Shown here piece by piece: positions 43,110-50,421 of a stretch of DNA of 51,717 nt. Positions within the stretch are counted from its first letter, which is position 1, and each line of letters begins with the position of its first letter. The notes under the pieces were generated by a model that saw nothing but the letters and a program-made list of their open reading frames with translations, had not been told where the DNA came from and made no database searches. The position numbers and the translations under genes are program-made. Source of the stretch: Chloroflexota bacterium (lineage in GTDB: Bacteria > Chloroflexota > Anaerolineae > Anaerolineales > Villigracilaceae); assembly GCA_029782225.1 (NCBI GenBank), contig JAKOVF010000029.1, positions 1 to 51,717 on the forward strand. The letters run 5' to 3'.

Positions 43110-43508
43110 ATGCCACTGATCCCTCAATCCTGCCCCAGTTGCTCGTCCCCGCTTGTCGTTACCCAGCTCAATTGCACGGTCTGCGGCACGGGTGTGGTCG
43201 GCAAGTTCGAGCTATCCCCCTTTTTTCGCCTCTCCCCTGAAAGCCTAAAATTCCTCGAAGAGTTTGTCCGCAACCGCGGCAACGTGAAGGAAATGGAACG
43301 GGAAACGGGCGAATCCTACTGGGCCATCCGCCGCCGCCTCGATGAAGTCATCGCGGAGATGGGCATGGAAGCGCCAAAAGAGGATGCCGTCTCGACCAGC
43401 CGCCAGGAAATCCTCGCCCGTCTCAGCCGCGGCGAGATCAACGTGCAGGAAGCCACGAAACTTCTCTCTCAAATCAAAGGATCTTTGGGCAATTCCACTG
43501 ATAGCTAG
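43110..43508 (+). CDS. DUF2089-family zinc-ribbon/HTH regulator
   Basis: A 132-residue protein. The N-terminus is a zinc ribbon (SCPSCSSPLVVTQLNCTVCG, Cys pairs at about 8/11 and 23/26). The middle is a helix-turn-helix (LSPESLKFLEEFVRNRGNVK, EMERETGESYWAIRRRLDEV). The C-terminus is a short helical segment RQEILARLSRGEINVQEATK, LLSQI. This segment resembles the N-terminal helix pair of the next protein. DUF2089 proteins are widespread and thought to be DNA-binding regulators. A palindrome before the promoter suggests autoregulation. The next gene lies 74 bases downstream after a strong hairpin. Confidence 0.88.
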   Translation: MPLIPQSCPSCSSPLVVTQLNCTVCGTGVVGKFELSPFFRLSPESLKFLEEFVRNRGNVKEMERETGESYWAIRRRLDEVIAEMGMEAPKEDAVSTSRQEILARLSRGEINVQEATKLLSQIKGSLGNSTDS

Positions 43509-43536
43509 CCGAAAATGGGATAGCCCCATTTTCGGC
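43508..43536 (+). promoter_or_regulatory. Intercistronic hairpin between DUF2089 and solenoid genes
   Basis: GCCGAAAATGGG at 43508-43519 and its perfect complement at 43525-43536, 5-base loop, followed by CTCCCTTTC. No T run, so it probably sets relative mRNA levels and does not fully terminate. Confidence 0.65.
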
Positions 43537-43582
43537 CTCCCTTTCAGAGCAATGACTGATAAACACTCAAAGGAGAATAACC

Positions 43583-44968
43583 ATGAATGGACAAAAAGAA
43601 CGCTTAATGGTTTTGGATATGATCGCCGAGGGAAAGATCACCGCTGAAGAAGCGGAGGAACTTTTCAAAGCGATGGAAATCTCTGAGGACGAGCGCGTCT
43701 CAGCTCCGATCCCGCCTGTTCCTCCCCTTTCGCCTTTATCCCCGCTGACACCGACTCCTCCCATCCCCCCCTCGAATGCCTCCGCCCGTGACCTGGTCGC
43801 CGCCTTGAAAGAAGCGGACATTGATCACGTCACCCTCAGCGATGTGCAGGAAATGCAGGCCCATAACCTGACCGCTGAATTCATCCGCGAAATGCTCGCA
43901 CTCGGCGTGGAGCCCGACGGCCTTGGCGAATGGATCAACCTGCGCGTCCACGATATCACCCCGCGCTACGTCCGCGAACTGCGTGAGATGGGCATGACGA
44001 GTTTCGATGTGGATGAACTCGTGGAACTCAAGTTCCACGGGGTTTCTTCAAAATATGTTGCAGAATTGCACGAACTGGGACTCAAAGATTTCGACGCTGA
44101 TCAACTCGTGGAGCTAAGTAACAACGACGTTTCTGCAAGGTACATTGCAGAGCTGCGCCAGGCAGGTCTCAAAGACCTTGACGTGGATGAGTTGATCGAG
44201 TTGAGCCAGCATGACGTCTCATCAAAATTCGTGCGGGAGTTGAGCGAACAGGGGCTGAAAGAGCTGGACGTGGATGACATTGTCCAACTGAGTAACCATG
44301 ACGTTTCGCCCAAATACATTAGTGAATTGAAAAAGCTCGGATTCAAGAATCTTGACGTCGATGACCTGGTCGAACTCGGCAACCACGATGTCTCCCCCGA
44401 ATTTATTGCTGAGCTCAGCAGAGCTGGCATCAAGGATCTGGACATTGATGATTTGACCGAGCTGAGCGATCACGGTGTCTCAGCTGACTTTGTCGTCAAA
44501 TTGCATTCGCTTGGCATCAAAGATCTGGTTCCTGATGAACTCGTCGAACTGGCTGACCACGACGTTTTACCCGAATTCATTGCTGAACTGCGCGAACTGG
44601 GACTGAACGATCTTGACCCTGATGATTTCATCGAACTGCGCAACCAGGATATCTCCGCGAATTTCATAAAATCCATGAGTGAACTGGGCCTGAAAGATTT
44701 GGACATCGATGAATTCGTGGAACTGCGCAATCACAACGTGACCCCAAAGTTTGTGCGAGAACTGCGTGAGATGGGTTTCGACGATCTCCCTGTGGATGAA
44801 CTGATCGAACTGAGCATTCATCACGTCACGCCGCGTTTCATCCGTGAAATGCGCAGCAAATACGGCGAAGGCCTTACTATCGACCAACTGCTCGAAATGC
44901 GCGTTCACGGCGTAGACGACGAGCTGCTGGAGGAGCTTCGGGCCGCAGGATTGAAAATTGAACGCTGA
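43583..44968 (+). CDS. Solenoid protein with about 13 repeats of 29 residues
   Basis: A 461-residue protein. Residues 5-35 (KERLMVLDMIAEGKITAEEA, EELFKAMEI) form the SHOCT-like helix pair found at the N-terminus of YvlB/LiaX-type proteins. A Pro-rich linker (about 43-68) follows. Then come about 13 tandem repeats of 29 residues with consensus ELGLKDLDVDDLVELSNHDV followed by SPKFIAEL, each predicted to be two helices, to about residue 452. The surface is strongly acidic. Similar helical repeats occur next to M56 peptidases and DUF4097-like proteins in other phyla. No signal peptide, so it is cytoplasmic; a protein-binding scaffold is the likely role. AAGGAGAATAACC precedes the ATG. Confidence 0.85.
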   Translation: MNGQKERLMVLDMIAEGKITAEEAEELFKAMEISEDERVSAPIPPVPPLSPLSPLTPTPPIPPSNASARDLVAALKEADIDHVTLSDVQEMQAHNLTAEFIREMLALGVEPDGLGEWINLRVHDITPRYVRELREMGMTSFDVDELVELKFHGVSSKYVAELHELGLKDFDADQLVELSNNDVSARYIAELRQAGLKDLDVDELIELSQHDVSSKFVRELSEQGLKELDVDDIVQLSNHDVSPKYISELKKLGFKNLDVDDLVELGNHDVSPEFIAELSRAGIKDLDIDDLTELSDHGVSADFVVKLHSLGIKDLVPDELVELADHDVLPEFIAELRELGLNDLDPDDFIELRNQDISANFIKSMSELGLKDLDIDEFVELRNHNVTPKFVRELREMGFDDLPVDELIELSIHHVTPRFIREMRSKYGEGLTIDQLLEMRVHGVDDELLEELRAAGLKIER

Positions 44969-44989
44969 CTGAAACTTGAACCTCATTCC

Positions 44990-45025
44990 GTCTCGAAAGT
45001 CCAACAGGATTTTCGAGACTTTTTG
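44990..45025 (+). terminator. Intrinsic terminator after the solenoid gene
   Basis: GTCTCGAAA at 44990-44998 and its complement at 45011-45019, followed by TTTTT (45020-45024). It ends the DUF2089-solenoid operon. Confidence 0.85.
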
Positions 45026-45040
45026 TTTCCATATTATTGG

Positions 45041-45172
45041 TGTCATTGCGAGCGAAAGCGAAGCAATCCCCTGTTTACAAATAGGCTCAACGGATGAGAT
45101 TATTCCGTTTAAAGCAGAGACTGCTTGGGGCTTCGCCCTGGCAGTCCGCTGAAACCAGGTGGGGCAATGACA
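45041..45172. repeat. Palindromic repeat of the GTCATTGCGAGG family upstream of the CoA-transferase genes
   Basis: TGTCATTGC at 45041-45049 and its complement at 45164-45172, with inner GAAGCAATCCC and GACTGCTTGGGG-type arms. 132 bp long, 15 bases before the promoter. Confidence 0.75.
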
Positions 45173-45186
45173 TAGAGAAAAGACAC

Positions 45187-45215
45187 TTGAATTTTGCACC
45201 CACGCTGACTACACT
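45187..45215 (+). promoter_or_regulatory. Promoter of the CoA-transferase operon
   Basis: TTGAAT at 45187-45192, a 17-base spacer and TACACT at 45210-45215, 43 bases before the ATG. Confidence 0.7.
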
Positions 45216-45258
45216 ATTAGTGAAGGATTGTACATACTGGGTTTCGCGGAGGGTTTCC

Positions 45259-46251
45259 ATGTTTGAGACTTTGGAATCGCCCACGTCGCAGGGGGAATTG
45301 TTCACATCGCCGGATGCTGACGAGGCACGGGCCTTCTTTGCCCAAAAATCACGCGCCATGACCGATAAGCGGATGTCCGTCTCGGAGGCTGTCAGCCGCT
45401 TTGTCCATGATGGGGACTATTTCGCTTCGGGTGGCTTTGGCGGCGTGCGTATTGCCACGGCAGTACTGCATGAGATCGTCCGCCAACGTAAAACGGGGCT
45501 CGGCCTCTCTGGCCACACCGCTACCCATGATTTCCAGATCCTGGCCGCAGGCAAATGCTTCGACCGCTGTGACATCGCCTATGTGGTCGGCCTGGAGCGC
45601 CGCGGTCTCTCCCCCAACGCTCGCCGTTACCTGGAGAGCGGAGCGGTCCGCATGACGGAGTGGAGCAATGCGACCCTTGGCTGGCGTTACAAGGCCGCGG
45701 CCATGGGAGTTCCCTTCCTGCCCGCGCGGTCCGTGCTCGGCACAGATACCTTTAAACACAGCGCGGCCAAGGAGATCATCTGTCCATTCACGGGACAAAA
45801 ACTGCTTGCCATCCCGGCGCTCTTTCCGGACGTGGGCGTGGTCCATGTCCACCGAGCAGACGTGTACGGCAACGCGCAGGTTGACGGGATCAGCGTCGCA
45901 GACTACGACGTTGCCCGGGCGTGCAAACGACTCATCGTTACGACCGAACGGATTGTCAGCACAGACCAAATCCGCGAGAATCCCTGTCAAACGTTCATCC
46001 CCTACTGGCTCGTGGACGCGGTCTGTGAGGTCCGCTACGGCAGCTATCCCGGCAATATGCCCTACGAATACTTTTCCGACGAGGAACATCTTGCGGAGTG
46101 GCTCGAAGCGGAGAAGGAAGAGTCCAGGCTGCGAGTCTTCATGGATAAGTACGTTTACGGCACGCGGAATTTTACAGAATATCTGGCGTTGAAGGGCGGC
46201 GAGGTGCGTATGCAAGCCCTGCGCGAGCTTGAACCGCTGAAGCGCCGTTAG
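45259..46251 (+). CDS. CoA-transferase, subunit A (glutaconate CoA-transferase type)
   Basis: A 330-residue family I CoA-transferase alpha subunit. The start is the ATG at 45259 (MFETLESPTS), seven bases after GGAGG; the open frame further upstream runs into the repeat. Family features: MSVSEAVSRFVHDGDYFASG, GFGGVRIATAVLHEI, RYLESGAVRMTEWSN, FKHSAAKEIICPFTGQKLLA, and VVHVHRADVYGNAQVDGI (the usual HVQRADEYGN-like motif). It would move CoA between acyl groups together with subunit B. The substrates are unknown; relatives act on glutaconate, 3-oxoacids or steroid ring-cleavage products. The gap to subunit B is nine bases. Confidence 0.9.
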   Translation: MFETLESPTSQGELFTSPDADEARAFFAQKSRAMTDKRMSVSEAVSRFVHDGDYFASGGFGGVRIATAVLHEIVRQRKTGLGLSGHTATHDFQILAAGKCFDRCDIAYVVGLERRGLSPNARRYLESGAVRMTEWSNATLGWRYKAAAMGVPFLPARSVLGTDTFKHSAAKEIICPFTGQKLLAIPALFPDVGVVHVHRADVYGNAQVDGISVADYDVARACKRLIVTTERIVSTDQIRENPCQTFIPYWLVDAVCEVRYGSYPGNMPYEYFSDEEHLAEWLEAEKEESRLRVFMDKYVYGTRNFTEYLALKGGEVRMQALRELEPLKRR

Positions 46252-46260
46252 GAGGCCGCG

Positions 46261-47043
46261 ATGTTCATTGAAAAAATCCAATACAACTTAATGGAGCTGA
46301 TGGTCTGTGTGGCCTCGCGTCAACTGGAAGATGGGCGGACAGCCGTCATTGGCACGGGGATGCCTTTGGCTGCAGCCATGCTCGCACAGAAGACAACCGC
46401 GCCGCACTTGGTCACGATGTTCGAGGCGGGCAGCGCCGCACCCGAGCTGGTAAAACTGCCCATCTCGGTGGCAGATTCATACACGCAGACCCGCGCCCTC
46501 CTGCACGGAAGCATGGATGAGATCATGGAGTCCTGTCAGCGCGGCCTGGTGGATTACACCTTCCTCGGCTGCGCGCAGATCGACATGTACGGGAACATCA
46601 ACACATCCATGATCGGGACGGATTACGATCATCCCCGCGTCCGACTCCCCGGCAGCGGGGGCGCCAACGACCTGGCTTCTCTCTGCTGGAAGACTCTCGT
46701 CATCACCCCGCACGATAAACGCCGCTTCGTAAGCAGACTCGATTTTCTCACTACACCCGGCTACCTGACTGGTCCCGGCACGCGCGAGAAAGCTGGACTG
46801 CCGCGCGGAGGCGGACCCTATAAAGTCATTTCCACGCTGGCGCTCATGGGCTACGACGAACTGACCAAACGCATGAAGGTCGAGAGCCTGCATCCCGGCG
46901 TGACGAAACAGGATGTGATCGACAATACCGGCTTCGAAATGCTGTTCGCCGATCCGCTGCCCATCACCCCTGAGCCAACGCACGAAGAATTACTCATCTT
47001 GCGCGAAGAGGTGGATCCAGAAGGCGTGATCGTCGGGAAGTAA
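46261..47043 (+). CDS. CoA-transferase, subunit B (glutaconate CoA-transferase type)
   Basis: A 260-residue beta subunit. The catalytic Glu that forms the CoA thioester should be the one in VTMFEAGSAAPE (near residue 60), where the family has E-x-G. Other features: TAVIGTGMPLAAAMLAQ, FLGCAQIDMYGNINTSMIG and LPGSGGANDLAS, the last two being close matches to the glutaconate CoA-transferase B pattern. In the related IpdB hydrolases the active site differs, so a true transferase is more likely here. GGAGG lies five bases before the ATG. Followed by a PilZ gene after 70 bases. Confidence 0.9.
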   Translation: MFIEKIQYNLMELMVCVASRQLEDGRTAVIGTGMPLAAAMLAQKTTAPHLVTMFEAGSAAPELVKLPISVADSYTQTRALLHGSMDEIMESCQRGLVDYTFLGCAQIDMYGNINTSMIGTDYDHPRVRLPGSGGANDLASLCWKTLVITPHDKRRFVSRLDFLTTPGYLTGPGTREKAGLPRGGGPYKVISTLALMGYDELTKRMKVESLHPGVTKQDVIDNTGFEMLFADPLPITPEPTHEELLILREEVDPEGVIVGK

Positions 47044-47113
47044 GGCCGATCCATGATCTATTCCCACTTCTCCCCCAATATCGTCAGACCCTACCCCAAG
47101 ACAGGAGCCACAT

Positions 47114-47473
47114 ATGTTGAAGGAAAGACAGGAAGACCGAAAGAAACTGAGTACATTTACGCCGGTCTATGATGCCCGCCAGGACACACTCTTGGGCTAT
47201 CTTGCGGACCTAACCCTGCAGGGCGCCAAACTGGTCGGCGAAAGCCCAATGGAAGTCGGGCAGCACGTTTTGCTGGCGATTGCCTGTCCTGAGACCGGTG
47301 AACTGGGCGCCCTGCGTCTGAGGGTCCCCGCCCGCGCTGCCTGGTGCAGACAGGACGAGACCCCGCAGTATTTCAACATCGGGTTTGAGTTTCAGGAAAC
47401 CAGCCAGGAAAATAAGAAAGTGATCGAAGCGGTGGTGGAGAGATATCAATTGCGCTGTGCGCTGCACAGGTAA
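47114..47473 (+). CDS. PilZ-domain protein
   Basis: A 119-residue single PilZ domain, the cyclic di-GMP-binding fold. The RxxxR motif is near the start (ERQEDRKKL, Arg5 and Arg9) and the second motif, normally D/NxSxxG, appears as DLTLQGAKL with Thr for Ser. The six-stranded barrel continues with VGQHVLLAIACPE, LRVPARAAWCRQ and YFNIGFEFQE. It probably binds c-di-GMP, though the changed second motif leaves doubt. CAGGAG precedes the ATG. It may be carried on the CoA-transferase transcript, but nothing shows a functional link. Confidence 0.78.
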   Translation: MLKERQEDRKKLSTFTPVYDARQDTLLGYLADLTLQGAKLVGESPMEVGQHVLLAIACPETGELGALRLRVPARAAWCRQDETPQYFNIGFEFQETSQENKKVIEAVVERYQLRCALHR

Positions 47474-47488
47474 TCCAAGACCTAAAAC

Positions 47489-47556
47489 CACGGGCCACGA
47501 GCGTATGTCCGTGGCCCGTGATTCTATACTCAGTGCGGTCGCTTTTTAGCACTGAG
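47489..47556 (+). terminator. Two consecutive hairpins after the PilZ gene
   Basis: First: CACGGGCCACG at 47489-47499 and its complement at 47510-47520. Second: CTCAGTGC at 47529-47536 and its complement at 47549-47556, with a T5 run in its loop (usable as the tail of the first hairpin only at a distance). Confidence 0.6.
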
Positions 47557-47638
47557 GCATTATACTGAAAGGGGATGGGCAATCGGAGATTTAGGAGTAG
47601 GATAGCAAGAAATCTTATATTGCGAAGGGAAAACCACC

Positions 47639-47809
47639 ATGAGCATCTTGAATTCCTTACCTATCGTTATGATCGTGGCTTTTTGCGGGGTTGGATTGCT
47701 GGCTTTGGTTATTGTGGGCATCGTCGTAGCCGCAGTTGTCTGGGGATTCAAAAAGGGAAATGTGAGAATCTCAACAGGCGAAAGAAACTTTGATGATTTT
47801 GGTCGCTAA
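47639..47809 (+). CDS. Small single-pass membrane protein, 56 residues
   Basis: A short frame from the ATG at 47639 to TAA at 47807-47809, with AAGGGA eight bases upstream. One long membrane helix (about residues 7-35: [28 protein letters not shown]) is followed by a basic then polar tail ([21 protein letters not shown]). The positive-inside rule places the tail in the cytoplasm. Its stop overlaps the stop of the convergent mutase gene. TATACT near 47560 may be its -10 box. Function unknown. Confidence 0.55.
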   Translation: MSILNSLPIVMIVAFCGVGLLALVIVGIVVAAVVWGFKKGNVRISTGERNFDDFGR

Positions 47810-49473
47810 AATCCCTCCGCCACATACTCTCCCCACACTTCCCTGAGTGTGTTGCAGATCTCTCCGAGCGTGATGTCGTTTTCGACGCACTCCACAAATA
47901 ACGGCATCAGGTTCTCAGTCCCGTTTGCAGCGGATTTCAGCTTCCCGAGCAACTCATCAACTCGTTTCCCGTCTCTCCCCTCTCTCAACTCTTTCAACTT
48001 CGCCTTTTGCGCAATCTCAATCGCGGGATCGACAAACAACCTCTCCAGGCTTCTTTCCTCTTTCACCTCAAACGCATTGACCCCAACCACGATCGCCTCT
48101 TTCTTCTCCACCGCTTTTTGCGCAGCATAGGCGGCATTCTGGATCTCGTTCTGCATGTAGCCGCGCTCAATGGACTGCAAGGCGCCGCCCATCTCGTCAA
48201 TTCTGGAAATATAATCGGCCGCCTGCTTTTCGATCTCGTCGGTCAGTCCCTCGATGAGATAGGATCCCGCCAGCGGGTCCACTGAATCCGCCACGCCGGA
48301 TTCATACGCGATGATCTGCTGCGTGCGAAGCGCCACGCGCACGGACTTCTCCGTAGGCAGCCAGAGCGCCTCGTCCATCGAATTGGTGTGCAACGACTGT
48401 GTCCCGCCCAGAACCGCAGACAGGGCCTGGAGGGTGACGCGAACTACATTATTCTCTGGCTGCTGCGCGGTGAGCGTGGAGCCCGCAGTCTGCGTGTGGA
48501 AACGCAACTGCCAGGATGATGGCTTCTGCGCCTTGAACCGCTCGCGCATGATTCTTGCCCACAGACGACGCGCGGCGCGGAACTTCGCCACTTCCTCCAA
48601 AAAGTTGTTGTGTGCGTTGAAGAAGAAGGAAAGCTGCGGCGCGAAATCATCCACGCTCAAACCGGCCGCAAGCGCTGCTTCTACATAGCTGATTGCATCT
48701 GCCAGCGTGAAGGCAACCTCTTGTACGGCAGTCGAACCGGCTTCCCGAATGTGGTAACCAGAGATCGAAATCGTGTTCCAGTTGGGCACTTCCCTGGCGC
48801 AGAACCCGAAGATGTCCGTGATCAGCCGCATGGACGGCGCCGGCGGAAAGATATACGTCCCGCGCGCAATGTATTCTTTCAGGATGTCATTCTGGATCGT
48901 GCCGCGCAGTTTCCTCACGTCCGCGCCCTGGCGTTTCGCCACGCCAATATACATCGCCAGCAGGACCCCCGCAGGCGCGTTGATCGTCATCGAGGTCGGG
49001 ACCTTCTCCAGCGGGATTTGATCGAACAGTTGCTCCATATCGTGAATGGACGAGATCGAAACGCCCACCTTCCCCACCTCCCCCGCCGCAATGGGGTCAT
49101 CCGCGTCATAGCCAATCTGCGTTGGCAGATCGAACGCGACGCTCAACCCGGTTTGTCCCTGTTGCAGAAGATAACGATAGCGCTTGTTGGACTCCTCCGC
49201 TGTGGAGAACCCTGCATACTGACGCATGGTCCAGAAGCGCGAGCGATACATCGTCGGCTGGACGCCGCGCGTGAACGGATACTCGCCCGGGAATCCTAAT
49301 TTTTCTGAATATGATTCATCCGCGCTGAGCATAGTCGAAGCATTGGGCAGCGCCACGCGCGGGACCTCGATACCTGATGAGGTCTCGAAGTGCTCTTTTC
49401 GCTCTTTGAACTTTTCCAATGACTTCCTGAGCGTATTCTCCTGCCACTTTTTGTATTGATCCGGGATGGTCAT
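47806..49473 (-). CDS. Methylmalonyl-CoA mutase, large (catalytic) subunit without B12 domain
   Basis: A 555-residue TIM-barrel subunit that rearranges methylmalonyl-CoA to succinyl-CoA with adenosylcobalamin. Family text: [100 protein letters not shown]. The substrate Tyr (PTMY) and the Arg in [13 protein letters not shown], which holds the carboxylate, are kept; isobutyryl-CoA mutases have another residue there, which favours methylmalonyl-CoA. The cobalamin-binding domain must be a separate subunit, not present here. An 80-bp palindromic repeat starts 17 bases upstream of the ATG. Confidence 0.93.
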   Translation of the reverse strand: MTIPDQYKKWQENTLRKSLEKFKERKEHFETSSGIEVPRVALPNASTMLSADESYSEKLGFPGEYPFTRGVQPTMYRSRFWTMRQYAGFSTAEESNKRYRYLLQQGQTGLSVAFDLPTQIGYDADDPIAAGEVGKVGVSISSIHDMEQLFDQIPLEKVPTSMTINAPAGVLLAMYIGVAKRQGADVRKLRGTIQNDILKEYIARGTYIFPPAPSMRLITDIFGFCAREVPNWNTISISGYHIREAGSTAVQEVAFTLADAISYVEAALAAGLSVDDFAPQLSFFFNAHNNFLEEVAKFRAARRLWARIMRERFKAQKPSSWQLRFHTQTAGSTLTAQQPENNVVRVTLQALSAVLGGTQSLHTNSMDEALWLPTEKSVRVALRTQQIIAYESGVADSVDPLAGSYLIEGLTDEIEKQAADYISRIDEMGGALQSIERGYMQNEIQNAAYAAQKAVEKKEAIVVGVNAFEVKEERSLERLFVDPAIEIAQKAKLKELREGRDGKRVDELLGKLKSAANGTENLMPLFVECVENDITLGEICNTLREVWGEYVAEGF

Positions 49474-49489
49474 ATTAAATCCTTAATAG

Positions 49490-49569
49490 TGTCATTGCGA
49501 GAAGCGTAGCGACGAAGCAATCCCCCAGACATGAAGGAGATTGCTTCGCCCTTCGGGCTCGCAATGACA
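49490..49569. repeat. Palindromic repeat of the GTCATTGCGAGG family upstream of the mutase gene
   Basis: TGTCATTGCGAG at 49490-49501 and its perfect complement at 49558-49569, inner pair CGAAGCAATC and GATTGCTTCG. 80 bp long, the shortest copy here. Confidence 0.82.
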
Positions 49570-49734
49570 GGGTAGGGCAAGTATAAATCCAACCGGAAAT
49601 TCGATGTAGGACAAGTGACATACCGCTAGATGAATAATGTCCCTCGTTCTGCCGCAGTTCCTTGAATTGTAAATGGAAGCTGCGGCGCTTCGTAAATCCC
49701 ACCAAAACGGTATAAAAATAGAGACAAAAGTCAT

Positions 49735-49763
49735 TTGTGCAAAAACAACGAAAATGCTAGACT
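49735..49763 (+). promoter_or_regulatory. Possible promoter of the zinc-ribbon/DUF2207 genes
   Basis: TTGTGC at 49735-49740, a 17-base spacer and TAGACT at 49758-49763. It would give a leader of about 170 nt. Confidence 0.4.
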
Positions 49764-49783
49764 CGACGTATACAAGATGATCG

Positions 49784-49830
49784 GCTGGTTAAATAGCCTC
49801 GCACTTTCTTGCGGGCACATCGAAACCAGC
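49784..49830 (+). other. Nested hairpin in the leader
   Basis: GCTGGTT at 49784-49790 pairs with AACCAGC at 49824-49830; inside, GCCTCGCA (49796-49803) pairs with TGCGGGC (49810-49816) with one bulge. It does not match a riboswitch class I know. Confidence 0.4.
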
Positions 49831-49870
49831 AATAGTCAGGAAGCCTCTGAATAACGAGTACGCATCAGTG

Positions 49871-49918
49871 GGTGGTCTCGGTACGCCCCTCGGCGAGCCT
49901 CGGGACTACTTGACCACC
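49871..49918. repeat. REP-like palindrome GGTGGTC...GACCACC
   Basis: Arms GGTGGTC at 49871-49877 and GACCACC at 49912-49918, with CCCTCGG/CCTCGGG-type inner pairing. The layout resembles the GGTCTCGATACG...CTACTCGACCACC repeats known from actinobacteria (from memory). Confidence 0.6.
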
Positions 49919-49941
49919 GAGTACATAAGGGAGTCCTCTTC

Positions 49942-50334
49942 ATGAACAAAACCTTTCTTTACGTAGGCGCAGGAATATTATTTTTGATTGGCTTATGCCT
50001 TCTGGCTTTTGGCGGCATTACACTTTATGGCTCAACGGCTCCAAGCGGTCAAGCAAACTGGGTACCTATTGGAATTGTTCTGGGAATTTTCGGCTTCCTG
50101 CTGCTCGCCGGCGGCGCAGGCATGATCATCGCCGCACAGCGCGGGACGAAGACCGAAGTTATCCAGCAGGTCAAAATCGATTTACCCGGCCAGACCAAGA
50201 TCGAAGAGATGAAATGCCGTTCCTGCGGGGGAACGCTGACCGCTGATAACATCAAGATGGTCAATGGCGCGCCGATGGTGAACTGTCCATTTTGCGGAAC
50301 GGCTTATCAATTGACAGAAGAACCGAAGTGGTAA
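49942..50334 (+). CDS. Two-helix membrane protein with a C-terminal zinc ribbon
   Basis: A 130-residue protein. Two membrane helices (about 5-28, YVGAGILFLIGLCLLAFGGI, and 42-64, IGIVLGIFGFLLLAGGAGMI) are followed by a cytoplasmic part with a zinc ribbon: EMKCRSCGGTLTADNIKM then VNCPFCGTAYQL, two CxxC pairs. Such domains often join protein complexes or bind nucleic acid. AAGGGAG precedes the ATG. It lies 87 bases before the DUF2207 gene on the same strand and the two are probably co-transcribed. Confidence 0.75.
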   Translation: MNKTFLYVGAGILFLIGLCLLAFGGITLYGSTAPSGQANWVPIGIVLGIFGFLLLAGGAGMIIAAQRGTKTEVIQQVKIDLPGQTKIEEMKCRSCGGTLTADNIKMVNGAPMVNCPFCGTAYQLTEEPKW

Positions 50335-50340
50335 TTGAGT

Positions 50341-50409
50341 TTCAGGTGCGAGGTTTCAGGTATCAGGTTTTCAAAACTTGACACCTGACACGTGACACCT
50401 GACACGTTT
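50341..50409. repeat. Short intergenic repeat with TCAGGTGCGAGGT and GACACCTGACACGT words
   Basis: TTCAGGTGCGAGGTTTCAGG and TATCAGG at 50341-50367 (related copy at 13043-13067), then GACACCTGACACGT twice in tandem (50380-50409). The two halves are partly complementary (TCAGGTG with CACCTGA), so it can fold into a hairpin. Confidence 0.6.
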
Positions 50410-50421
50410 TCTGGAGGGCAC

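Larger units (their letters stand above)
49474..49941. other. Gene-free stretch of 468 bases with repeats and a possible leader RNA
   Basis: No protein gene is supported. It holds the 80-bp palindrome at 49490-49569, a plus-strand promoter-like pair (49735-49763), a leader with a nested hairpin (49784-49830), and a second palindrome (49871-49918). Confidence 0.6.

Noticed and set aside
43583..44968. Regular 87-base periodicity that could be taken for a CRISPR or DNA repeat array
   Set aside because: The repeats are clear in protein but diverged in DNA; there are no spacers and the frame is open throughout. They are protein repeats.
45094..45258. Longer N-terminus for CoA-transferase subunit A
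   Set aside because: The extra 55 codons lie in a palindromic repeat and across the promoter, and a GGAGG site stands before the ATG at 45259.
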